Assembly (NCBI RefSeq): GCF_900302485.1
Contig: NZ_OMOI01000001.1
Span: forward strand, 2,170,001-2,234,000
Direction: 5' to 3'
DNA: 64,000 nucleotides
DNA from: Aliiroseovarius pelagivivens
Lineage (GTDB): Bacteria > Pseudomonadota > Alphaproteobacteria > Rhodobacterales > Rhodobacteraceae
This document shows positions 17,576 through 24,894 of this stretch, piece after piece; position 1 is the first letter of the stretch; each line of letters opens with the position of its first letter. A program made the translations under genes and the position numbers. The notes under the pieces were generated by a model that worked only from the letters and a program-made list of their open reading frames with translations, did not search any database and was not told where the DNA came from.

Positions 17576-18922
17576 TCAGGCAGACCGGGCGGCAGCCCAT
17601 GTCAGACACACTTTCAAACCTCCCAGCGGAGATTGCTCAAGTGAAAGGGTGCAGCCATGGGTCTGGGCCATACGCTGCGCGATGCTCAGACCCAAACCCG
17701 TGCCCGGCTGTTCCGGGTCCAGTCGGGTTCCACGCGCAAGCACTGCGTCGTGTTCGGTTTGCGGGATACCTGGGCCGTCATCTTCAACGCTCAGGAACAC
17801 CTGTGCGTCATCGCGTCCGCCGCGTACAGCAATCCTGCCTTCCGACCATTTCACCGCGTTGTCCAGAAGGTTGCCCAACAGCTCGGTCAGGTCGAACTCG
17901 TCGAACGGAAGAAGCAGTGTACCGGGTAAATCGATTTCCCATTGGATGTGCTCGGCGCCGGGTTGGCGGCCAAGCGCCTTGTGCAAGCGTTCAATGATCG
18001 GGCCAGCATCGCATTGGCGCAGGATCTGTTGGCTGTCGCGGCTTGATGCCAGTTCGCGTTCAACGATGTGCTGGATGCTGGTGATCTCTGTCACAAGATC
18101 TTCTGCCAGATCATCATGACCGGCCCGCCGCACTTTGCGCTCGATTCCATGCATGATCGTCAGTGGTGTCTTCAGGCCATGGGCCAAGTCACCCGCGCGC
18201 GATCGGGCGCGTTCCAGCGCCTCGGCGTTGGCATTCAGCAACTGGTTCACCTCTTCAACCAGCGGCAGGACTTCGGTCGGATAATCCGAAGACAGCCGTC
18301 CGTTTGGAGTTTGCGAGACACCGGCGACTTCGGATCTAACCTTCTGCAGCGGACCAAGCCCCAAGCGGACCTGAAACCAGCTTGCAACCAACAAAAACAG
18401 TCCCAGAACCGCCAGCCAAAAGACCGAGTTCATGGTGAAGCGGGATACCGAAATATCCAAGCCGGCCCGGTCGATTGCCACCGTCAGGAAGACCTCGCGT
18501 CGGCTCTCTCCGTCGCCCATTGTGATGACCCAGCTGGCGGCAGCAACCGGCTCACCTGTGCCGGTGATCACATCGGCAAAAACTATCAAGCCCGCTGTCT
18601 GCGGACGGACCAGCTCCAACGGTGCCGCCCAGAAGGACGGTGACAACAGCGGGTCGGTGTCATCCACCTGCACTTGCCAATAGTATCCCGACAGCGCCTG
18701 ATTGAATCGCGGATCGGGGATCGGGACGATCTCGACCTCACCCGCGCTATTCATCGAGACATTCCCGCTTAGAAGGATCAGGTAAGTCTCAAGTTCGTCC
18801 CGTGCACGATCCTCAAAATAGAGGCGGAACAGGAAGTTGAACACAATGGCAGTCGCCACCAAGGCAATCGCTGTTGTCATGGCCGCGGCCAGCAACAGGC
18901 GCAGGCTCAGCGACATCTTCAT
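17576..18922 (-). CDS. Sensor histidine kinase, PhoQ-like
   Basis: This 448-residue membrane kinase has two membrane segments (residues 9-31 and 166-183) around a periplasmic sensor domain of about 135 residues. A HAMP-like linker is followed by the phospho-acceptor in AGDLAHGLKTPLT (H248), the N box GNLLDNAVKWS and the G boxes VEDDGPGIP and GTGLGLSIA. The AHGLKTPL form is typical of the PhoQ type. Its ATG overlaps the stop of the response regulator gene by four bases (ATGA). It is the last gene of the five-gene operon from 21897, so the sensed signal may relate to the exported proteins encoded upstream. Confidence 0.92.
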   Translation of the reverse strand: MKMSLSLRLLLAAAMTTAIALVATAIVFNFLFRLYFEDRARDELETYLILLSGNVSMNSAGEVEIVPIPDPRFNQALSGYYWQVQVDDTDPLLSPSFWAAPLELVRPQTAGLIVFADVITGTGEPVAAASWVITMGDGESRREVFLTVAIDRAGLDISVSRFTMNSVFWLAVLGLFLLVASWFQVRLGLGPLQKVRSEVAGVSQTPNGRLSSDYPTEVLPLVEEVNQLLNANAEALERARSRAGDLAHGLKTPLTIMHGIERKVRRAGHDDLAEDLVTEITSIQHIVERELASSRDSQQILRQCDAGPIIERLHKALGRQPGAEHIQWEIDLPGTLLLPFDEFDLTELLGNLLDNAVKWSEGRIAVRGGRDDAQVFLSVEDDGPGIPQTEHDAVLARGTRLDPEQPGTGLGLSIAQRMAQTHGCTLSLEQSPLGGLKVCLTWAAARSA

Positions 18923-19584
18923 GCGTCTTCTCCGGCGATCATATATCCAAAACCGCGACGTGTTTCGATCAGGCCACCGCCAATTTTGCGGCGAAGACGC
19001 CCAACCAGAACCTCGACCGCGTTGCTGTCAGGTTCTTGATCTCGGTAATAGATGTTCTCGACCAGCTCTTCCTGAGTCACTACCTGTCCACGATGGTGCA
19101 TCAGGTAGTTCAGCAGCCGATATTCCAGCGGTGTGATCTTCAGCGGGCGACCATCGACCGAGACGCGCATCTGACGCAGATCGACCCTGAGCGGCCCGGC
19201 CTCGAGGATCGTGGCCTTCTGTCCACTGGACCGGCGCAACAGGGCACGCAGACGCGCGACCAGCTCCTCCATCTGAAACGGTTTGCCCAGATAGTCATCT
19301 GCACCCGCGTCGATCCCTTCGACCCGTTCGTTCCAGTTCGCGCGTGCCGTCAGCAGAATTACCGGCAGGTCCAGCCCCTCGTCCCGCCATTTGCGCAGCA
19401 CCGAAAGGCCGTCGCGCTTAGGCAAGCCGATGTCGAGGATCGCAGCTGCGTAGCTTTCGGTGCTTCCCAAAAACCAGCCTTCTTCGCCATCGTGGGCGAT
19501 TTCGGGGATCAGCCCCTCGCCTTCCAGAACATCCGCGATCAGCTCGGCAATCTTGTGTTCATCTTCGACGATCAGGATACGCAT
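18919..19584 (-). CDS. OmpR/PhoP-family response regulator
   Basis: This 221-residue regulator has a receiver domain with acidic pocket E7/D8, phospho-acceptor D51 (AAILDIGLP), T79 and K101 (LGKPF). A winged-helix DNA-binding domain follows (LEYRLLNYLMHHRGQVVTQE, then VEVLVGRLRRKIG and TRRGFGYMI). It begins directly after the stop of the PepSY-like gene with no gap and overlaps the kinase gene by four bases, so all three are made from one message. By the usual logic of such pairs it probably also controls this operon; no direct-repeat operator was identified. Confidence 0.94.
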   Translation of the reverse strand: MRILIVEDEHKIAELIADVLEGEGLIPEIAHDGEEGWFLGSTESYAAAILDIGLPKRDGLSVLRKWRDEGLDLPVILLTARANWNERVEGIDAGADDYLGKPFQMEELVARLRALLRRSSGQKATILEAGPLRVDLRQMRVSVDGRPLKITPLEYRLLNYLMHHRGQVVTQEELVENIYYRDQEPDSNAVEVLVGRLRRKIGGGLIETRRGFGYMIAGEDA

Positions 19585-20163
19585 TCAACACTTCCGCATG
19601 CTTGTGATCTGGCCCGAACCTGCATCGACCGTGACCGAAACGACCGCGCCGGATTGGTCAACGATCAGAACCCGATAGGTCGATCGCTGTCCTTTGTCAG
19701 AGAATCCGACTTGCAGCAACTTCCCTGGCTGCTTGGTCTGAACTTTCTTCAGGACTTCTTTCAACGGCCGCGCGTCTCCGCGTGCAATCGCACGCTGCGC
19801 GCGTTTGTAGTCTTGGCGCGAAATCTGAGCGTTCCCCGATATCGAAGAGCTTCGGCATGTCCCCGGTCCGCTGGGGCCGCTGGGGCCGGTCGGCGTCCCT
19901 TTGCCCGAGCCTCTCGGATCGGTTGGGCCGCTCGGTCCGCTGGGAGGGCTGGCCGCCGAGGGTCTGGACGCCGGACTGGGTGCAGAAGCCGGGCTAGGTG
20001 CGGAGGCCGGGCTGGCAGGCGACGCTGCGCTGGCAGGAGAGGCGGTCGACGAAGCCCTCGCCTGGCTCAATCCAACCAGACTGGGTGCCATATAGGCTCC
20101 AGCGGCCCCCAATCCTAACCGGAGCAGGGCAGCGCGACGTGATATGCGTTTTCCGTCGCTCAT
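19585..20163 (-). CDS. Tat-exported Ser/Pro/Ala-rich protein with C-terminal PepSY-like domain
   Basis: This 192-residue protein begins with a twin-arginine signal (ISRRAALLRLGLGAAGAYM). A low-complexity Ser-Pro-Ala/Gly segment follows (residues 41-103, repeats of SPASAP then GPSGPSGP). The C-terminal domain of about 75 residues (115-190) is PepSY-like, with YRVLIVDQSGAVVSVTVD and GSGQITSMR. The ATG at 20161-20163 overlaps the kinase/PqqD stop by three bases; the long upstream extension of the frame lies inside that gene and is rejected. Only Cys103 and the final Cys192 are present. It shares its signal type and repeat character with the small protein at 21526-21897, which suggests paired exported components. 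Exact role unknown. Confidence 0.72.
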   Translation of the reverse strand: MSDGKRISRRAALLRLGLGAAGAYMAPSLVGLSQARASSTASPASAASPASPASAPSPASAPSPASRPSAASPPSGPSGPTDPRGSGKGTPTGPSGPSGPGTCRSSSISGNAQISRQDYKRAQRAIARGDARPLKEVLKKVQTKQPGKLLQVGFSDKGQRSTYRVLIVDQSGAVVSVTVDAGSGQITSMRKC

Positions 20164-21428
20164 TGCGCAGCCATATCCTGGGATCTGGGGACGATCAGAT
20201 GCGCTCGGGCCAAGCCACGCATCAAGTTTTCGCAATCCGCAGCGATCTGTTCGACGGCCACATCGGGAAAGGCTGCTGTCAGGATTTCGACAACCTCGCC
20301 ATGATCGGTCGGTTCCTCCAAAAGGGTCCAGATTGCTGCCGACACCGGGTTCAGACGGAAAATGCCGATCCCTGATCCATCGGCCAGAAAACACTCGTCG
20401 CCCACCGCGCTTTCGGTCACGCCTGCGGCCTGTTCATAGCGAAGTTCCTTGACGAAATTTGCGGCAGGGCGCGCAAGTTGGTCCAGCGGAGCTTGGCGAT
20501 CATCCTGTGCAAACTCAGTCAGTTGGGCGGCGGGGAGGGTCGCAAGATCAGGATGGGCTGATAGGTATTCTGCAGCCTCTTCGGCACAATGATAACTCAG
20601 CCGGAAAATTGGCAGGTTTCGGGATAGAAGATCGATCGAACGCAGAATCGCCCCCGCATGACGTGTGCGGGCGAAGTTCTGAGTAATCAGGCTGGCCAGC
20701 GCGTCCTCGCGCGCCATGGTGCTCAGACACGGCGGTCGCGGCTCTTCGCAACGCTCAAGCATTACCATCGCGCCCAGTGGCAGCGTTTCGCCCCACGTGG
20801 CAACTGGCGCATTGGAAAGGTACTTGTACTGGCGGTTCGACGGGCCGGGATCCTGCGCGACCTCGGCATGGAAGGCGTCGCTGAAACCTTCAGGCAGGGG
20901 CAGACGCAGGCGCGGTTGAATGCCATTCGCGATGCCTTCACAAGTCTGAGTCTCGGCGTCCACACGCACCGGCAAAAAATCGTCGGAGTACAAGGGCCTA
21001 CCCAGGCGCGCCAAGGCAATAGCCAATGTGCTTTTGCCGGCACGTCTGGCGTTAGGCATCGCCACAAGACGCCCGTTAAAGTCGATGGCCGCAGCGTGCA
21101 GACAGAACAGATCAGGATCCGAACGCAAGCGCTCCCACGCCATCTCGGCCACAATGTCGCAGACGGTGTTGACCCCATCCCAGATGCGGGGTGCATCGGG
21201 CTGGTCCGCATGGAGCACATTCCAACGGTCTTGTCCGGCGGGGCGGACGGTTATGAAGGGCGGTTCGGGCGGCGGTGTCGATAGAATGCGGTGCGGCCAG
21301 GAAGACAGGGCGGCGGGCAACATAGCCGCGATCTCGTCCGCGTTTTCCAACGCGACGGGATGCTCCAATCCATCAAGTTGCACATATTGCGGTTCCACCA
21401 CGTTCCGCTCCCATTTGTCGCTGATCAT
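20160..21428 (-). CDS. HprK-like kinase fused to a PqqD domain
   Basis: This 422-residue protein joins an HPr-kinase-related domain to a PqqD-type peptide-binding domain. The kinase part shows LFCLHAAAIDFNGRLVAM, a P-loop NARRAGKST (126-134, first position Asn rather than Gly or Ala) and the conserved YSDDFLPV (147-154). The PqqD part (about 336-415) shows RLNPVSAAIWTLLEE and FPDVAVEQIAADCENLMRGL. PqqD domains present peptides to modifying enzymes in ribosomal-peptide pathways; HprK relatives phosphorylate serines. No radical SAM enzyme is nearby. It follows the Ser-rich Tat protein gene by 97 bases and precedes the PepSY-like gene, so one or both may be its substrate. That link is inference. 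Confidence 0.78.
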   Translation of the reverse strand: MISDKWERNVVEPQYVQLDGLEHPVALENADEIAAMLPAALSSWPHRILSTPPPEPPFITVRPAGQDRWNVLHADQPDAPRIWDGVNTVCDIVAEMAWERLRSDPDLFCLHAAAIDFNGRLVAMPNARRAGKSTLAIALARLGRPLYSDDFLPVRVDAETQTCEGIANGIQPRLRLPLPEGFSDAFHAEVAQDPGPSNRQYKYLSNAPVATWGETLPLGAMVMLERCEEPRPPCLSTMAREDALASLITQNFARTRHAGAILRSIDLLSRNLPIFRLSYHCAEEAAEYLSAHPDLATLPAAQLTEFAQDDRQAPLDQLARPAANFVKELRYEQAAGVTESAVGDECFLADGSGIGIFRLNPVSAAIWTLLEEPTDHGEVVEILTAAFPDVAVEQIAADCENLMRGLARAHLIVPRSQDMAAQ

Positions 21429-21462
21429 ACCAGCGATTTCCCCCTATGCGTCAACGCAAGTC

Positions 21463-21492
21463 GACCTGCCCACAGTAAATCGCGGGCAGGCC
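21463..21492 (-). other. Intercistronic hairpin
   Basis: An inverted repeat with 9-bp arms (GGCCTGCCC / GGGCAGGTC as read leftward, one G-U pair) and a 12-base loop lies in the 97-base gap between the small Tat protein gene and the kinase/PqqD gene. No T-run follows, so it is unlikely to be a full terminator. It could set the ratio of the first product to the rest of the operon. Confidence 0.5.
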
Positions 21493-21525
21493 GTTGATCA
21501 GGTGGGGATCACCCGGATCACTCTA

Positions 21526-21897
21526 TTAGCGGCAGACTTTAACACCGTCTTCACGAGTCACAACGGTTCCGCCGCCGCTTTCGCATTCATCAGCCGTCAC
21601 AACGCGGGGACCGCTGGGGCCGCTGGACGAGCTGGGCCCGGATACGCCGCTAGCCGACGAAGGCGAGCTGGACGATGAAGGCGAGCTGGACGCCGAAGGT
21701 GCGCTGGCCGGCGACGGTGCACTGGCTGGCGACGGTGCGCTAGCCGGCGACGGAGCGCTGGCAGGCGACGGTGATGAAGATGCGTGAGCAGCCGACAGCG
21801 TTGTCAGTGCAGGCACGGAATAAGCGGCCAATGCAAGCCCACCAATGCGAGTAAGCGCCTTGCGCCGTGAGTATACCTTGTTGTCTTCTTTGGTCAT
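21526..21897 (-). CDS. Small Tat-exported Ser/Pro/Ala-repeat protein
   Basis: This 123-residue protein has a twin-arginine signal (YSRRKALTRIGGLALAAYSV, ending near AHA-SS). About 55 residues built from SPASAP units follow (at least four in tandem, residues 45-68), then poly-Ser and SGPS. The short C-terminus holds the only two cysteines (C105 in TADECESGGG, C122 in GVKVCR). There is no recognisable catalytic domain. It is the first gene of the operon that includes an HprK-like/PqqD fusion. It could be a substrate or precursor peptide of that enzyme, or a surface or periplasmic spacer protein. AGGACAG lies ahead of its ATG. Confidence 0.7.
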   Translation of the reverse strand: MTKEDNKVYSRRKALTRIGGLALAAYSVPALTTLSAAHASSSPSPASAPSPASAPSPASAPSPASAPSASSSPSSSSSPSSASGVSGPSSSSGPSGPRVVTADECESGGGTVVTREDGVKVCR

Positions 21898-22332
21898 TTG
21901 CTCTGTCCTTTATTGATGTTCTCAGCGCCTTGTAATTTTGCGCCTCAACTCCTGATAGCACACCTATTATTTCAACAGCCTGAAAAGCTTTGTCAGCGTT
22001 TTGTCAGGAACCAGCCCAGCACACTACATTCAACGACATCGCGCGGCAAAGGAATGGCCGATTGATCAACGTACAGAACGAGGGTCTCGGCGGCTCCACA
22101 ACGCGCTCTGCGCCCTACCCAATCTCGTCAATTGAACCGATTGAATTCGCCCATTGGCTGTGTTTTCTGGGTTTCAAGTGAAACGCCTCAAAGGCGCCAT
22201 ATTTAAACTTTACGCAACGGTATGTTTCGCGATTCATTTGCGAAGAACTTAGAACTTGGATCATGAATTTGACCTGCTATAGATTACCGAGACATGTCTT
22301 GGTACAATGTATAGGTCAGCTGGAGATTTCGA
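21898..22332. other. Intergenic region, divergent promoters
   Basis: This 435-base stretch lies between the start of the leftward Tat/HprK operon and the rightward Hint gene. It is more AT-rich than its surroundings near 22190-22330. A 63-codon rightward frame at 21990 is not supported as a gene. No FNR box or stable hairpin was seen. Confidence 0.5.
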
Positions 22333-23409
22333 ATGGCACAAAGCCAAACTTATGATGGCCGCGAAAATAAATTTGATGCTGGCAACAATGTTTTGAACCT
22401 ATACCCTGACTACTTCACCTTCCATTTCATCACTGACGGCGATCTGGATGGCGTTGAAGATGCCTCAGGTGATCTTATTCTGGAAGCAAATGGTGGCGCC
22501 TCTGATCCCGATACCATGGTTGTCATTAATGGTGTTGCATACGAATTTATTGTAGAGGGCGTAGGAGAACTTCCGGTCGACGGCAAGGTCCCGGGAGCCG
22601 TTCAGGGCACTACTGTTGTAAAGATCGAGGTCGTAGGATTCCCGACAGAGCTTAAGATTATTTTTGCTCCTGATGGCTCCATTTCTGCGGCGACTTGGGC
22701 ACAATTCGGAAACGGGAACATCACGCTTGATAATCTTGATACCGATCCGACTCCTGTTTGCTTCTGCAATGGAACTTTGATCAGAACTAATTCTGGAATC
22801 GTTGCTGTCGAAAGCTTGGCGAACGGAGACCGCGTCGTGCTCGAATCTGGGCAGACCGCAACAATTCAATGGATCGGGTCGCGCACATTCTCGTTGGTAG
22901 ACTTGATGTTGACCGCTAGCGCCCGTCCGGTGTGTATCCCTGCTGGCGCACTTGGCAATGGCACACCCACCACTGACCTTTGGGTCTCGCCTCAGCACCG
23001 TGTTCTTGTCCAGGGCTATCTAGCCGAAACACTGTTTGGCGTACCTGAAGTACTGGTAGCCGCGAAGCATCTGGACTTTGGTGATCTTGCCAAGGGCAAG
23101 AAACGCCCTGCCGAGGTCAAGTATTTCCACATCCTGCTGGACAAGCATGACATGCTGATCGCCAATGGCGCCCCGGCGGAAAGCCTGTTCCTTGGGGATC
23201 AAGCGCAGACCATGCTGTCGGATGACGCTCTGGCCGAGATCGAAGCGAAGTTCCCGCGGGAAGATCACGCCGAAATGTGGAGTGACCAAACTGCTGCGCC
23301 TGTGTTGAAGGCATATGAGGGCGCAGTGCTTTCCGAGGCGCTGCAAAACGGTTTCCTACACACAGGCCGAATTGCTGCAAGTTCCCAGCATATGCCTCTG
23401 GCGAGCTAA
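22333..23409 (+). CDS. Hint-domain protein (Hint_2 type)
   Basis: This 358-residue protein has a beta-rich N-terminal part (1-138) and a Hint module that starts at PVCFCNGTLIRTNSG (C143, C145). It continues with AVESLANGDRVVLESGQTAT, IQWIGSRTFS and the block motif LWVSPQHRVLV (H222), then the usual C-terminal ESLFLGDQAQTML and VLKAYEGAVL. Hint folds catalyse intein-like self-cleavage; in roseobacters such proteins are often secreted or attached to repeat proteins. No intein-type C-terminal His-Asn is visible. The last 20 residues do not look like the family, and a second Hint-like C-terminus continues in another frame just downstream. Expression and function are unknown. Confidence 0.75.
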   Translation: MAQSQTYDGRENKFDAGNNVLNLYPDYFTFHFITDGDLDGVEDASGDLILEANGGASDPDTMVVINGVAYEFIVEGVGELPVDGKVPGAVQGTTVVKIEVVGFPTELKIIFAPDGSISAATWAQFGNGNITLDNLDTDPTPVCFCNGTLIRTNSGIVAVESLANGDRVVLESGQTATIQWIGSRTFSLVDLMLTASARPVCIPAGALGNGTPTTDLWVSPQHRVLVQGYLAETLFGVPEVLVAAKHLDFGDLAKGKKRPAEVKYFHILLDKHDMLIANGAPAESLFLGDQAQTMLSDDALAEIEAKFPREDHAEMWSDQTAAPVLKAYEGAVLSEALQNGFLHTGRIAASSQHMPLAS

Positions 23410-23573
23410 CCGAAAGCCTGTATGTCGGGCCGGAAAGCGTGAAAGCGCTGCCTGAAGAAGCCGTCGAGGAACTTCTAAACCTGCCCTCTGAACTGACGAG
23501 CCACGCAGGCCTAGATTCTATCGCGCGCCGCGTCGCAAAGCGCCACGAAGCAACGCTTCTTGCCACGGCCTGA
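23394..23573 (+). pseudogene. Out-of-frame remnant of a second Hint-protein C-terminus
   Basis: In the frame one base behind the upstream gene, about 60 codons read like the end of a Hint_2 protein: ASGELTESLYVGPESVKAL, then PEEAVEELLNLPSEL and a terminal IARRVAKRHEATLLATA before TGA at 23571. It parallels the upstream gene's own ESLFLGDQAQTMLSDDALAE. A strong hairpin follows 13 bases after this stop, as at a real gene end. No start codon or ribosome site serves it alone. It is probably left by recombination between Hint paralogues, or by a frameshift. Confidence 0.6.
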
Positions 23574-23586
23574 TCCAGATTGATTT

Positions 23587-23613
23587 GAAGCCCGCAACCC
23601 GTTTGCGGGCTTC
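23587..23613 (+). terminator. Hairpin terminator after the Hint region
   Basis: The stem GAAGCCCGCAA / TTGCGGGCTTC with a 5-base loop lies just past the remnant stop at 23573. There is no long T-run after it, so its strength as a rho-independent terminator is uncertain. Confidence 0.6.
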
Positions 23614-23794
23614 ACCATGCCCTGCCCTGCCCTACGCCAGACGGTTACCCTGACGCTGACATGGGCGGTATCGTACTGAAAACGCGGCAATCCTGAAAAC
23701 TAGATACATAGTGCAGCCTGCCACCGCTCTTTCATGGTGGCGTATCGACATCGGGCCTCTTGTTTTGGGCTTTTATATTCACTAATTTGAATAT

Positions 23795-23808
23795 ATGATC
23801 TTGATCAA
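23795..23808. promoter_or_regulatory. FNR-type box upstream of the RND efflux pair
   Basis: The site ATGATCTTGATCAA matches TTGAT-N4-ATCAA with one mismatch in the first base. It is centred about 115 bases ahead of the adaptor start at 23917. The rest of the gap from 23614 shows no gene. Confidence 0.5.
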
Positions 23809-23916
23809 GTTTCCACCCGGCGACTTGTGTATGTTCATGAAACAATCTGGCACTGGACGTGTTGCATCTGAAAGCAACGGACATGGTTTGGGCCACTCAC
23901 CGCAAAGGAGATTGCG

Positions 23917-24894
23917 ATGCGTAGAATCGTCTTGCCCCTATTGGTTGCCTTGTTCCCGTTTGCGACCATGGCTGAAGAGCCCTTCGTCGCAAACAACGTT
24001 GACGTTACCGAATGGAAAGCCGTCTTCGGTCGGATTGAAGCGCGTGACCGTGTTCAGGCGCGATCACGGCTTGGAGGAACGATCATCTCAATCGCCGTCT
24101 CCGAGGGATCCAAAGTTGAGAAGGGCCAGCAAATCGCCAGCATCACCGACGAGAAACTGACCCTGCAGCTGAATGCGATTGATGCGACGTTGACCTCGTT
24201 GGAATCTCAGCTGGAAACGGCTTTGGCCGATCTTCAGCGCGGCGAAGACCTGCTGAAACGCGGCGTCGCCACCGCACAGCAGCTGGATCAGTTGCGGACG
24301 CAGGTGGATGTGATCAAGGGACATATCGGGACAGCTCAGGCTGAACGGAGTGTTCTTAAACAGCTGGAAACTGAAGGGGCTGTGCTTGCCCCAATCGGTG
24401 GCACTGTTCTTCAGGTGCCGGTCACCGAGGGATCTGTCATCATGCCCGGCGAAAGTGTCGCCGAGATTGGTGGCGGCGGATTCTTCCTTCGGCTCGCTGT
24501 GCCTGAACGTCATGCCGGCTACCTGCAAGAAGGTTCGGAAATTCGTATTGGCGGCGACGAAGGCGAGACCACCGGCGTTCTGGCCAAGCTATACCCTCAG
24601 ATCGAAAACGGTCGTGTGATCGTAGACGTCGAGTTCGCGGGCATGGCTACAGATTTCGTGGACGCGCGCGTTCTGGTGCGCCTGCCGGTTGGCAAATCAA
24701 CCGCGTTGCTGGTGCCTGCTGCATCTGTGTCCACCCGCATGGGGCTGGATTTCGTCACTGTCCTAGCGGCTGACGGCACTGAGACGCAGCGTACCGTCGT
24801 CACCGGCGGATCACGCCAAGCAGACGGCCACGAGATGATTGAAATCCTGTCGGGTCTGTCCGAAGGCGAGCAATTGGTGGCCAATCATGAGTGA
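23917..24894 (+). CDS. RND efflux periplasmic adaptor (HlyD family)
   Basis: This 325-residue adaptor has a signal peptide (MRRIVLPLLVALFPFATMAE). The lipoyl halves read RSRLGGTIISIAVSEGSKVE and GAVLAPIGGTVLQVPVTEGS around a short coiled coil (LTSLESQLETALADLQRGED), and a beta-barrel domain follows. It would bridge the permease encoded next and an outer-membrane channel not found in this window. AAAGGAG lies eight bases ahead of the ATG. Its stop overlaps the permease start by eight bases. No regulator gene is adjacent; the FNR-like box upstream is the only control signal seen. Confidence 0.9.
   Translation: MRRIVLPLLVALFPFATMAEEPFVANNVDVTEWKAVFGRIEARDRVQARSRLGGTIISIAVSEGSKVEKGQQIASITDEKLTLQLNAIDATLTSLESQLETALADLQRGEDLLKRGVATAQQLDQLRTQVDVIKGHIGTAQAERSVLKQLETEGAVLAPIGGTVLQVPVTEGSVIMPGESVAEIGGGGFFLRLAVPERHAGYLQEGSEIRIGGDEGETTGVLAKLYPQIENGRVIVDVEFAGMATDFVDARVLVRLPVGKSTALLVPAASVSTRMGLDFVTVLAADGTETQRTVVTGGSRQADGHEMIEILSGLSEGEQLVANHE

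Noticed and set aside
19585..20394. Longer 269-codon version of the PepSY-like protein
   Set aside because: The extra 77 codons lie inside the kinase/PqqD gene and would hide the Tat signal; the start overlapping that gene's stop is far better supported.
21463..21492. Terminator separating the small Tat gene from the kinase/PqqD gene
   Set aside because: The hairpin is followed by mixed sequence, not a T-run, so it is listed only as an intercistronic structure.
21990..22181. 63-codon plus-strand frame between the Tat operon and the Hint gene
   Set aside because: No ribosome site, no recognised motif and no conserved context; treated as non-coding.
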